Shown here piece after piece: positions 8,359 through 16,071 of a DNA stretch of 37,642 nt (position 1 is its first letter; the number at the start of each line of letters is the position of its first letter). Origin of the DNA: Balneolaceae bacterium (GTDB lineage Bacteria > Bacteroidota > Rhodothermia > Balneolales > Balneolaceae); NCBI GenBank assembly GCA_009711805.1, contig VEMX01000030.1, positions 1 through 37,642 on the forward strand, read 5' to 3'. Under the pieces are notes generated by a model, which was not told where the DNA came from, searched no databases, and saw only the letters and a program-made list of their open reading frames with translations. A program made the translations under genes and the position numbers.

Positions 8359-8410
8359 GGAGGGAGTGAGATCAAGTGAGGGGGTGAAGGAAGGTCGATG
8401 GAATTTGAGT

Positions 8411-8596
8411 TTAGAATGTCCATTTTTGGGGGTAACGGGACATGTTTGCCAATTTTCCAATTATATGATCATATGTCTCTGTTAATAGATGATGTTCTTC
8501 TTTTGAGATATACTTACAGGAAACGGAAAAATCCAGCCAGTTTATAGTTTCAGCAGCTTCAGTTTCGGAATCAGAAAGCTTGGCCACAAAAATCAA
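8411..8596 (-). pseudogene. Truncated four-helix-bundle (23S rRNA IVS-type) protein, C-terminal half
   Basis: Sixty-one codons readable from a TTG that overlaps the stop of the upstream dehydrogenase. The phrases AKLSDSETEAAETINWLDFS, CKYISKEEHHLLTETYDHI and IGKLANMSRYPQKW match the second half of the 'four helix bundle protein' family, which is normally near 120 residues: the 'SDxExxET..WLdfa.dcgYi' hinge and the final helix are both present. The first two helices are missing, replaced by the 3' end of the WbpA-like gene. I read it as a deletion remnant rather than a functional short protein, though translational coupling with the dehydrogenase cannot be excluded. Confidence 0.6.
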
Positions 8597-9924
8597 GCTT
8601 TGAAAATATGTCCGCCGGCTTTGGGTTCAATTCCTTTCATGGCATTTCGGGTATCAATGATACAGTCACTCCATTCGGCCAACTGACCATAATCAATATC
8701 CGAGTGGTTTGTGGAAATGATCACCGCATCAAATGATGAAATTGTTTCTCTATTCCATGTTACTGATTGGGTTCCGATCCACTCTTCATGTTCCCTGGTT
8801 GGCAGTACCACTGGTATATAAGAATCGTAATAAGATACCTCAGCGCCATAGCCCTTGAGCAAATCAAACAATTTAAAAGTAGGAGACTCCCGCATATCAT
8901 CCACGTCCGGTTTGTAGGCAAGACCTATTACCAATACCTTTGCTCCATTCATTGCTTTCTTGTGGACATTAAGAGCCTGAATCGTCCGGTCAATTACATA
9001 TATTGGCATAGTGGTATTTATCTCTCCGGCCAATTCGATGAAACGGGTATGTTTTTCAAACTCCCGCGCCTTCCATGTCAAATAAAACGGATCAATAGGA
9101 ATACAATGTCCGCCCAGGCCCGGCCCCGGGGTGAATTTCATAAAACCAAAAGGCTTGGTATCCGCTGCATCCAGCACTTCATGCACATCAATGCCCATAG
9201 ATTCATACACCACCTTCAGTTCATTCACCAGGGCGATATTGACCGAGCGGAAAATATTCTCTGTGAGTTTTACCGCTTCCGCCGTTTTGGTATTTGATAC
9301 CGGTACGGTCTCCACGATAGCAGTGTCATAGAGAGCCTGGGCCAGCTTAAGGGCATCTTCTCCATGCGCCCCCACCACTTTAGGTATCCCGGCTGTATTA
9401 AAATCTGCATTCCCCGGATCTTCCCGCTCCGGGCTATAGGCCACGTAAAAACCTTTCCCACTTGTTAATCCGGATAACTCTTCCAGCAACGGTATGATGA
9501 GCTCCTGTGTAGTCCCCGGGTAAGTAGTCGATTCCAGGATCACCAGCTGTCCCTCTCTCAAATGCTTTCCGATAGTGCGCGTAGTTTGCTCTACATAGCT
9601 CATATCCGGCTCCCGGTGATGGTCCAGCGGGGTAGGCACACACATGAGGATGGCATCTGCTTCAGTCAGCCGGGAGAAGTCGGTAGTAGCATCACAGCGG
9701 TCTGAGCCCGCCAGTACCTGCATCATATCTTTTCCCAGGTGCTTGATATAGGGAATCCCTTTCTTCAGATTCTCGGTTTTTTGGCTGTCTATATCATAGC
9801 CAATCACCGGCATCCCTTTTTGGTGAAAGGTCCACATGAGAGGCAGGCCAACATAGCCTAAACCAATGATTCCGATTTTGTATTGTTTCTCCTCAATTTG
9901 ACTGATAAAGAATTCTATATTCAT
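8593..9924 (-). CDS. wbpA: UDP-N-acetylglucosamine 6-dehydrogenase, WbpA/TviB type
   Basis: A nucleotide-sugar dehydrogenase that oxidises C6 of UDP-GlcNAc (or UDP-ManNAc) to the uronate. From the ATG at 9924 it has 443 residues; an in-frame ATG at 10008 would add 28 with no homology-like content, whereas the MNIEFFISQI..K..KIGIIGLGYVGLPL opening from 9924 is typical of the family. ILESTTYPGTT and YSPEREDPGN are signature blocks of WbpA/TviB enzymes, and GLGGHCIPIDPFYLTWKA holds the catalytic Cys (about residue 274). The C-terminal domain contains LVIGLAYKPDVDDMRESP. It follows wecA by ~120 bp. Together with the Gfo/Idh/MocA gene at 3237 it gives the first two steps of a Wbp-like acetamido-uronic acid route. 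Confidence 0.87.
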   Translation of the reverse strand: MNIEFFISQIEEKQYKIGIIGLGYVGLPLMWTFHQKGMPVIGYDIDSQKTENLKKGIPYIKHLGKDMMQVLAGSDRCDATTDFSRLTEADAILMCVPTPLDHHREPDMSYVEQTTRTIGKHLREGQLVILESTTYPGTTQELIIPLLEELSGLTSGKGFYVAYSPEREDPGNADFNTAGIPKVVGAHGEDALKLAQALYDTAIVETVPVSNTKTAEAVKLTENIFRSVNIALVNELKVVYESMGIDVHEVLDAADTKPFGFMKFTPGPGLGGHCIPIDPFYLTWKAREFEKHTRFIELAGEINTTMPIYVIDRTIQALNVHKKAMNGAKVLVIGLAYKPDVDDMRESPTFKLFDLLKGYGAEVSYYDSYIPVVLPTREHEEWIGTQSVTWNRETISSFDAVIISTNHSDIDYGQLAEWSDCIIDTRNAMKGIEPKAGGHIFKA

Positions 9925-10044
9925 GAATTGAAAACTATTGCTTAAATAATTAAGTGATTCTGTAATTTCATCAGATTGGTAAAGGTAATTGTTTTCTACC
10001 CATTCCACTGGAAAGATTTAGCTACGCATCCCGAATTATTACAA

Positions 10045-11226
10045 CTAAACTTCTTCCGCTTGCTCCTCAGCCTTACGTTTTGGTGAATTCAGGTGAGCAT
10101 ATAATTCCATCTCTTCTTCAGAGTGAAAAAGAGCACTGAGGTCTAAACCTATAGCTTTAAAAAGCTTTCGTTTGAAACCAAAAGTTGGAAAGAAAACCAA
10201 TGTTGAAGCTATAATAGCTGTGAGCGCAATATTAACCCCTAATTGAGATGATACTATCCCGATACAAATAATCAGAATGGAAGCCATATATAAATACACA
10301 ACCGCTTTACGCTGTCCCCAGCCCAGCTTCATTAGCACATGATGAATATGATCAGAATCGGGGGTAAAAGGAGAAGCTCCCCGCAGCATTCTTCGTACAA
10401 AAACTCTCAATGTGTCATATAAAGGCAAAGCAAGGAAAGCAACAGGTAGTATAGGAGATGCCTCCCCAAAGTATGCTACAAAACCGGGTGCTTCATTCAG
10501 TTGGACAAAAAACACCGTCATCACTGCTAATAAGAACCCTATTACCAACGACCCAGTATCTCCCATAAATATATTCGCGGGATGAAAATTATGTAGCAGA
10601 TAGGCACATAGTACGACTGTTAACAACAAACACATTACAGCCAGGGCCATTTCATTTCCTACCCAAAAACCTACCCCAAAGAAAACAGAAGCTATACCTC
10701 CAATACCAGCGGCCAATCCATCTATACCGTCAATCAGGTTATAAGCATTTATTACCACAATCATAGTGAAGACAGTAAGCAACACCCCCGCAGCATAGGG
10801 AATCTCATACACACCAAAAACGCCGTAAAGATTGTCAATGACCGTACCTGATCCATAGATCAACAGCAGTATGGCTAAAATCTCCACACTCAATTTCTTT
10901 GCAGGAGATAAGCCAATCAGATCATCCTTCAGCCCGCAAAAAAATAGAGCCATCAACCCTCCCGCCAAATAGGGATAAGCTGTAAACTGTTCTGCATAAC
11001 CGCTAAGAGAAAAAGCAAGAAAAAAGGCTATGAAAATTCCAACACCACCCAGTGTCGGGATATAATTCCGATGTACTTTTCGTTCATTATCAGGCTTATC
11101 ATACAGGTCTTTCAGGTAGGCAACTTTTATTAGTATCGGTATAGATATATATATTAACAGGAATCCCATTATTCCTGAAAAAAGTGGTTGTAATAAAACG
11201 ACATTTATATTCTCAAGACTATCCAT
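10045..11226 (-). CDS. wecA: WecA/TagO-type undecaprenyl-phosphate HexNAc-1-phosphate transferase
   Basis: Integral membrane enzyme of the MraY/WecA family that starts glycan assembly by moving GlcNAc-1-P (or a related sugar phosphate) from UDP to undecaprenyl phosphate on the inner face of the cytoplasmic membrane. It has 393 residues with about ten hydrophobic segments. Signature motifs: DDLIGL with the metal-binding Asp pair at 101-102, NAYNLIDGIDGLAAG at 160-174, FMGDTGSL at 220-227, and the cytosolic DSDHIHHVLMKLG loop at 290-302, the HIHH form being typical of the WecA/TagO branch. The cytosolic C-terminal tail is charged. Upstream (11227-11400) lies a 175-bp AT-rich gap before a glycosyltransferase remnant, so a local promoter is plausible, though none was identified with confidence. 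Confidence 0.92.
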   Translation of the reverse strand: MDSLENINVVLLQPLFSGIMGFLLIYISIPILIKVAYLKDLYDKPDNERKVHRNYIPTLGGVGIFIAFFLAFSLSGYAEQFTAYPYLAGGLMALFFCGLKDDLIGLSPAKKLSVEILAILLLIYGSGTVIDNLYGVFGVYEIPYAAGVLLTVFTMIVVINAYNLIDGIDGLAAGIGGIASVFFGVGFWVGNEMALAVMCLLLTVVLCAYLLHNFHPANIFMGDTGSLVIGFLLAVMTVFFVQLNEAPGFVAYFGEASPILPVAFLALPLYDTLRVFVRRMLRGASPFTPDSDHIHHVLMKLGWGQRKAVVYLYMASILIICIGIVSSQLGVNIALTAIIASTLVFFPTFGFKRKLFKAIGLDLSALFHSEEEMELYAHLNSPKRKAEEQAEEV

Positions 11227-11400
11227 CCCACCCTACTATATATTAACCCTCTTAGAAACATTTCAGATCTCAATGATACCCATATCATTTATTAATCTAC
11301 AGGCAAGATAAACCTAAAACTGTTGTTCTTCTACATAAACTATTTTTGCACTGTAATAGAATACACTGATAATAGTCAAAAGTTCCCAATAAAAAAACTG

Positions 11401-11502
11401 TTATGTAGGTGCTAAATCTTTTAGATATTCATACATATTGTCTGCCAGTTTTTTTCGATCAAATGCTTTAGCTAAAATTCGGGCCTGGGTTGATAAGTTA
11501 GA
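11401..11502 (-). pseudogene. Remnant of a glycosyltransferase C-terminus
   Basis: On the minus strand, 33 codons plus a TAA stop read SNLSTQARILAKAF and then DRKKLADNMYEYLKDLAPT, preceded in frame by a TAG. The pattern 'A..LA.aFDR..LA..m..yL..l' is a common final helix of family-4 glycosyltransferases. No start codon or upstream catalytic domain remains: the next gene upstream, the deacetylase, ends at 11554 in another context. I interpret this as the tail of a deleted glycosyltransferase gene between the deacetylase and wecA. Confidence 0.5.
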
Positions 11503-11553
11503 CTACTTGAGTTTTGATGAAGCTGACCCTGCTTACCAAGCTTTTAATACATC

Positions 11554-12438
11554 TCAAGAAACCATTTTAACACTTTCAATAATTTCTTCAGCTTCTTTTT
11601 GTTTTCGAGTCTCTTCAATGATCACATTCATACAGGTATCAAAAGAATAATCTTCCAAAAGTTTACGAAGTTTTTGTTCCGTACTGTTAAGACCAACATA
11701 AGATTTAAACTTTCTATCTAATGGCATTTTTACCCGGGGTTGTTCTGGGGCAAAATCCCTGGGATGGAGATAGACTACTACGGGGGTTTTGTTATCTTCA
11801 AATGAATTAAAATATCGTTGTATAACACCGGATGGTAACAAACGCATATATCCCCCTCCGCTGAAAGGAATTTTTACGGGACCGAAACCCTGAATACTCA
11901 TAGGCAATTCAAAAAGATAGGTGTTAGCCTCTGTTAATGGAATGATATGTGTTTCCTGAGTACATGGATATCCACCATGTCCCCGTGTAGCAGGAAACAA
12001 GCTGGCATCATACAAAAAACCAAGTTCTCCCATTATGTCAAAAGCCCATTCTGTGCCCGGTGTTATAGAAAACGAAGGGGCTCTGAATCCTTTCACTTTC
12101 TGCCCAGTTTGCTGTTCTAACAAATCTTTGGAAAGGGCAAGGTCATACCTAAAGTCATCCGGGTGCATAGTATATACCCTGCGGTGCCAAAATGAATGGC
12201 TTCCGATTTCATGTCCTGCATCGGCTATACGTTTTGACAGTTTTGGGTATTTCTGAGCTATCCATCCCAGGATAAAAAAAGTGGCTTTGGTATCGTATTC
12301 ATCTAAGATATCCAGGATCAAAGCGGTTTTATCTTCTACAATGGAATCAAATTCATGCCAGTTATCGCGGTTTTCCAGTTCTGGAATATCCACAATATGA
12401 AACCAGTCTTCGATGTCGAATGATAGAGCGTGTATCAT
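11554..12438 (-). CDS. Polysaccharide deacetylase, XrtA/PEP-CTERM-associated type (DUF3473)
   Basis: A 294-residue carbohydrate esterase family 4 (NodB-fold) enzyme. SFDIEDWFH (residues 6-14) supplies the catalytic and metal Asp, ATFFILGW follows at 52-59, HEIGSHSFWH (76-85) gives the two metal-binding His, and RAPSFS (119-124) is the next canonical block. The C-terminal part with VVYLHPRDF and the P..K.PL.RKFKSYVGL region matches the DUF3473 extension of deacetylases linked to exopolysaccharide/exosortase loci. It probably removes N-acetyl groups from the growing or exported glycan. No signal peptide is visible, as is usual for this subgroup. It begins directly at the edge of a repeat (12440-12673), so its promoter or its link to the upstream operon is interrupted there. 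Confidence 0.88.
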   Translation of the reverse strand: MIHALSFDIEDWFHIVDIPELENRDNWHEFDSIVEDKTALILDILDEYDTKATFFILGWIAQKYPKLSKRIADAGHEIGSHSFWHRRVYTMHPDDFRYDLALSKDLLEQQTGQKVKGFRAPSFSITPGTEWAFDIMGELGFLYDASLFPATRGHGGYPCTQETHIIPLTEANTYLFELPMSIQGFGPVKIPFSGGGYMRLLPSGVIQRYFNSFEDNKTPVVVYLHPRDFAPEQPRVKMPLDRKFKSYVGLNSTEQKLRKLLEDYSFDTCMNVIIEETRKQKEAEEIIESVKMVS

Positions 12439-12673
12439 AATGACTCGTCATTGCGAAGGGTGCAGCGACCGAACGGAAGCACAGCCTGCGGCAATCTCCG
12501 TTCATTAGCAATTTTTCGTATTTTATATCTCATATAAATTTCTTTCCGGCTTGATAATACAAACATTAGCGTTGGATTGCTTGGAGGATTAATATGGCGG
12601 GCAATTACCCATTTCTTAACCAACGGCTCGTTGCTGAACATCCCGAGCTTCGTCTTGACCGGGATGACGGGCT
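12439..12673. repeat. Composite intergenic repeat between deacetylase and formyltransferase genes
   Basis: The left end reads CGTCATTGCGAAGGGTGCAG, then CGGAAGCACAGCCTGCGGCAATCTCC. The right end has CATCCCGAGCTTCGTCTTGACCGGGATGACGGG, in which the CATCCCG and CGGGATG arms form a hairpin. Both are common bacterial dispersed-repeat phrases, and the left part is related to the GCGA..GAAGCA..GGCA.TCTCC module of the elements at 4361, 5574, 36444 and 37474. The open frame that crosses it has no protein-like features. Confidence 0.65.
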
Positions 12674-13438
12674 TTAATAAAACCTCTTCCCCGCCTTCTT
12701 AAATTCTTTCACATCCTCGCGGGTGGGAAAGGAAAAGTAAGTGCTTTTTTCATCTGGATTTGGAATGAGTTCATAGTCCCCTTTTTTAATAAGCTCTATG
12801 GATTCAATAATAGCATCCATTCCCAGTCTTTTAGTATGTTGAATGAGTTCTTCCTGGGTACGATTCCCAATTTCGACTTTCTTCTGTACGAGTATGGGAC
12901 CGCTATCGATTCCCTCATCTACAAAAAAAACTGATACACCGGTATAATCTTCATCATTCTTTAATACCCAAAATGAGGGCATAAGGCCGCGGTATTTGGG
13001 CAATAATGCCGTGTGTAAATTCAAACACCCTTTCGGGGCCAAATCAATTAAGGGCTTTCTAAAGATTTGATTTCCGGCAATGGAAATGAACAGATCAGGA
13101 TCATAGCTTTTTATTTTTTGAAGCGATCCTTCTGCATTAATGCTTCCTTCAATTTCGATTTTTTCTATACCGTGCTTTCCCAGTACATGATCTATTTTAT
13201 AGGAGGAACTAAGCTTTGATTTTAAAAACTTCATCCCATACCGGAGGAAAAAACCGTTGCCAAAAATACGGCGGGTTTTAAGGGCTTTTTGAACGATAGT
13301 TTCTTTTTTACCAAATGGGGATACATCAAATACCACACAGCCAACTACATTTGTTCCTTTGGATAAGTTATTGAACAGGTAGTCTAATTGTTGGGCCAAA
13401 TAAAAGGGATCATCTTGGGTAAGGATGAGGATGTTCAT
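12674..13438 (-). CDS. Formyltransferase-family protein (sugar N-formyltransferase candidate)
   Basis: A 254-residue protein with the formyltransferase catalytic fold. The triad seen in methionyl-tRNA and sugar formyltransferases is present: Asn140 and His142 in CLNLHTALLPKYRG, and Asp178 in VDEGIDSGPI. The LLPKYRG substrate loop is intact. It lacks the C-terminal tRNA-binding domain of Fmt, which together with its location argues for transfer of a formyl group from N10-formyl-tetrahydrofolate to an amino sugar. Its start overlaps the stop of the epimerase/dehydratase gene by one base, so the two are translationally coupled. No aminotransferase for its substrate is adjacent; PseC is the only one in the window. 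The exact sugar is unknown. Confidence 0.78.
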   Translation of the reverse strand: MNILILTQDDPFYLAQQLDYLFNNLSKGTNVVGCVVFDVSPFGKKETIVQKALKTRRIFGNGFFLRYGMKFLKSKLSSSYKIDHVLGKHGIEKIEIEGSINAEGSLQKIKSYDPDLFISIAGNQIFRKPLIDLAPKGCLNLHTALLPKYRGLMPSFWVLKNDEDYTGVSVFFVDEGIDSGPILVQKKVEIGNRTQEELIQHTKRLGMDAIIESIELIKKGDYELIPNPDEKSTYFSFPTREDVKEFKKAGKRFY

Positions 13439-14433
13439 TAATTATACTTTTTTACTCGTTCTTGCCATTCGGCATATAACTGTTTCCAATTTACCGATTT
13501 GTACCAATTGATGGTTTCTTCTATTCCCTTTTCTGTTGACACGTCTTGTTTAATACCTTCTTTCTTTAAATTCTCAGGTATAAAGTGAGTAGATGAACAG
13601 AATTTATCAATTCTTTTTCGGGTAATGATCACATCTTTGCCAGTTACAGCACTTAAAAGATCGAAAGGTAAAGCTAATGTCTTAGCGATAAATAATGGTA
13701 GTCTATACGGCACTTTTTTGTTGAGCTTGTTCGCTATTATGGAAGTGAGGTCAAATATCCCATAATTGGGCCGGTCAACACCGTTGTAGATTTTCACTCC
13801 CGGTAACATTTCCTTCATTAACTCAAGCGTATAGTTCACGAGGTTTTTTACATATACAATGGATTTTACATTTTGCCCGTCCCCGATATTTAAGAAAAAA
13901 CCGGAATCGATCTGTTTGATCAGATTAAAAACATTTCCAAAATTATATGGTCCGTAGACTACCGCCGGGCGAATGATCAATGCACTTCTTTCACTGTCTT
14001 TTTCACACCATTGTTCAACCAATTTTTCTGCCTGGAATTTAGATTCTCCATAAGGTATGTTGGGGACAGGGATAACTTCTTCTGTAATTCCATCATTTAA
14101 TTCACCATAAACCGCAACAGAAGAATAAAAAACCAACTTCTTGATGTTGTTTTCAGACATCTTCTCTAACAAATTGGCTGTGCCATCCACATTTGTTTTA
14201 AAGTAATTTTCCTGGAAATCAAAATGGGTAGCAGCCAAATGCAGAACTATATCTACTTCTTTAAGAGCTTCATTTAGCTTATCTTTTTCTAAAATAGATC
14301 CTTGTACAAACTCAGATTCTTTTTCTTCAAAAGGAGGCTGAATATCGTAGTTGATGATGCTTCTCTCATGAAATTCTTCATGGAAGTGGTGCCCTATAAA
14401 ACCAGAACCACCTGTCATTAATATTCTTTCCAT
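13438..14433 (-). CDS. NAD-dependent sugar epimerase/dehydratase
   Basis: An extended short-chain dehydrogenase/reductase of 331 residues. TGGSGFIG (7-14) binds NAD, LHLAA follows at about 64-68, YSSVAVYG (103-110) carries the catalytic Ser, and Tyr128 and Lys132 form the YxxxK pair in IPYGESKFQAE. The C-terminal half (from about residue 200) has the variable substrate domain with IYNGVDRP and a hydrophobic LFIAKTLALPFDLL stretch. It acts on a nucleotide-linked sugar, but sequence alone does not tell whether it is a 4-epimerase, 4-reductase or dehydratase. Only 3 bp separate it from the upstream glycosyltransferase and it overlaps the downstream formyltransferase, so the three probably work on one sugar. 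Confidence 0.85.
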   Translation of the reverse strand: MERILMTGGSGFIGHHFHEEFHERSIINYDIQPPFEEKESEFVQGSILEKDKLNEALKEVDIVLHLAATHFDFQENYFKTNVDGTANLLEKMSENNIKKLVFYSSVAVYGELNDGITEEVIPVPNIPYGESKFQAEKLVEQWCEKDSERSALIIRPAVVYGPYNFGNVFNLIKQIDSGFFLNIGDGQNVKSIVYVKNLVNYTLELMKEMLPGVKIYNGVDRPNYGIFDLTSIIANKLNKKVPYRLPLFIAKTLALPFDLLSAVTGKDVIITRKRIDKFCSSTHFIPENLKKEGIKQDVSTEKGIEETINWYKSVNWKQLYAEWQERVKKYN

Positions 14434-14436
14434 GAA

Positions 14437-15660
14437 TTAAAAGATTTCCTTAATTAGATTTAAATACTTTTCAGAAGATTTATCTAATGTGTAGTTATTT
14501 ATAAAAGCTTCGTAACTATTTTCTCCCATTTCATTTAGTAAATCTCTGTTCTTTTCATATTTAAGCAAATATTCCGCTATTTCTTTCGGAGTAGGGTTTT
14601 CAAAAACCAGTCCACAATTATTTTCATTGATTGTAAGCCCTATTTCACTATTCTCTTCCAAAAAAGCCATTACTGGTCTTCCTGCTGCCATAATACCATA
14701 TGTTTTACTTGGAACGGATATTCCAGTCCATTTTTTATTCAGACAAACTACAGAGATATCGCAACTACCAAGAACATCCGGTAATTTTGATTTTGGCTGA
14801 AAAGGAAGAAATCTAACCTTATTCAAACTTTTATCCTTAGACAATTTTATAAGGTTTTCTTTATTTGAACCTTCTCCAACAAATACAAAAATTATTGATT
14901 CATCCTTCAGCAATTCAGCTGCATCTAAAAGGGGTTCTAAATTGTGCGATTTATTCATTGTTCCTGAATAAAGTACAATCAGCTCATTTTTAAGTCCAAG
15001 CTCCTTTCGAAAGGAATTAATTTTATTTTTTTGAGGTTTAATCACACTTTCATCAGACCAGTTAGGTATGATAACATTGGTAACATCAGAATTAATAGTT
15101 TTCTTATCTATCAATTTTTGCATATCTCTACCTATAGTAATATTTGCAATCGAATTACTTAAAATTGATTTTGTAATCCAAAACCAAATTCTTGATATCA
15201 AAGAATTATGCTTTATAACCCCCAGGTTATTGGCATACTCCGGATATACATCATAAACTATTACAGAGTATTTAACCCCAAAAACTTTTTTCATTATTAA
15301 AGTTACTATCCCCAGAAATGGAGGATTAGTTCCTACAAGGATACCATCAAACTTTTTCCTTCCTCTCCAAGTATAAAAGAAAGTTTGAATCATGTATGTA
15401 AATGCGAATAACAATCTATACAGCAGACCTGACTTGTGTTTACCTAAAGTTTTAGCCCTCCTAATATGTATTCCATTATATTTCGTTGACCTTGGTACTT
15501 CCTGATTCCAATTTTCAATATCATGTACAGGAGGAGCGCAAAAAACAGTAATATCAACTCCTTTTTCTGTTAATGCTTCTGAAAGTTCTGTCATGTGCAT
15601 ACCCGTTGAAACCATCTCAGGATAAAAATGTTGACAAAGTAATAGAACTTTTTTACTCAT
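14437..15660 (-). CDS. Glycosyltransferase family 4, WbuB-like
   Basis: A 407-residue GT-B fold enzyme. The N-terminal domain opens LLLCQHFYPEMVSTGMHMTE, the WbuB/WcaI-type start ('FyPe.ggg...'), and VGTNPPFLG is a family block. The C-terminal nucleotide-binding domain has VLYSGTMNKSHNLEPLLDAA, FVFVGEGSNKENL, and a final VPSKTYGIMAAGRPVMA segment with E..G in LEENSEIG. WbuB relatives transfer amino sugars such as L-FucNAc from UDP to lipid-linked acceptors; the donor here is not known. It probably acts in the cytosol on the undecaprenyl-linked chain. The next gene starts 3 bp later. Confidence 0.85.
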   Translation of the reverse strand: MSKKVLLLCQHFYPEMVSTGMHMTELSEALTEKGVDITVFCAPPVHDIENWNQEVPRSTKYNGIHIRRAKTLGKHKSGLLYRLLFAFTYMIQTFFYTWRGRKKFDGILVGTNPPFLGIVTLIMKKVFGVKYSVIVYDVYPEYANNLGVIKHNSLISRIWFWITKSILSNSIANITIGRDMQKLIDKKTINSDVTNVIIPNWSDESVIKPQKNKINSFRKELGLKNELIVLYSGTMNKSHNLEPLLDAAELLKDESIIFVFVGEGSNKENLIKLSKDKSLNKVRFLPFQPKSKLPDVLGSCDISVVCLNKKWTGISVPSKTYGIMAAGRPVMAFLEENSEIGLTINENNCGLVFENPTPKEIAEYLLKYEKNRDLLNEMGENSYEAFINNYTLDKSSEKYLNLIKEIF

Positions 15661-15711
15661 TATTGATAAATTTTAAACTTTTAAAGAATCTTATAATTCA
15701 GAAAAGAGTAA

Positions 15712-16071
15712 TTACTTTTCGACCGCAACTCCCCAATACACAAATTTTAAGTTAACCCCTTTATCAGCGTGTAATGAATGTTTAACTCCAGCTGGAATTT
15801 CCAGAAATGAATTAGGCTTTAAATGATATTCTTCCTCTTCAATTATATAAGTTCCTTCCCCCTCAATAAAAAAGAAGTATTCAAACATGGTCGGGTGAAC
15901 ATGTTCTTCACAAACTTCACCAAGCCTAAAATGTCCAAATGCAACCTGTGTGGATGCATTTGGCATATCTTCATTTTTTCTAAATACAAACTTTTCACCA
16001 GAACCATGGGCCGTAGGTTCTGCGACAATGTCAGAAAGTTTTTTTAAAAGATCAGGCTTTTGTTGATACAC
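15712..16071 (-). CDS. Single-domain cupin protein
   Basis: A small beta-barrel protein. The first cupin motif GHFRLGEVCEEHVHP..FEYFFFIEGEG gives the metal ligands His, His and Glu (75, 77, 82 when counted from an ATG at 16125), and the second motif SFLEIPAGVKHSL gives the last His (116). I prefer a GTG start at 16071, which overlaps the upstream epimerase by 20 bp and follows an AAAGGG run; the ATG at 16125 would force a 74-bp overlap. The cupin fold here could be a sugar isomerase, an epimerase helper or a sensor. Its fixed position behind the GDP-mannose 3,5-epimerase-like gene suggests a role with that sugar. Confidence 0.8.
   Translation of the reverse strand: MYQQKPDLLKKLSDIVAEPTAHGSGEKFVFRKNEDMPNASTQVAFGHFRLGEVCEEHVHPTMFEYFFFIEGEGTYIIEEEEYHLKPNSFLEIPAGVKHSLHADKGVNLKFVYWGVAVEK

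Larger units (their letters stand above)
6857..8410. other. 1.5-kb gene-free, repeat-rich spacer
   Basis: No open frame here looks like a real protein. The interval holds three copies of a ~130-bp hairpin repeat, a 15-bp inverted repeat at 7801-7863, a hairpin GGTGGCT/AGCCACC at 8008-8028, and several recurrences of short phrases such as GATGAATTAGGGG, GGGGAAAGATAAA and ATCGGGCAATCGG (near 7159, 7416, 7894, 8123). It lies between two nucleotide-sugar dehydrogenase genes. Confidence 0.75.

Noticed and set aside
8236-8460. 74-codon minus-strand frame overlapping repeat copy C and the four-helix-bundle remnant
   Set aside because: Frame-shifted shadow of the remnant plus hairpin repeat; no motif.
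8767-9297. 176-codon plus-strand frame opposite the WbpA-like gene
   Set aside because: Antisense to a strongly supported gene; composition rich in His and Ile is a shadow effect.
12435-12641. 68-codon minus-strand frame upstream of the deacetylase
   Set aside because: Lies entirely in the composite intergenic repeat; includes known repeat phrases.
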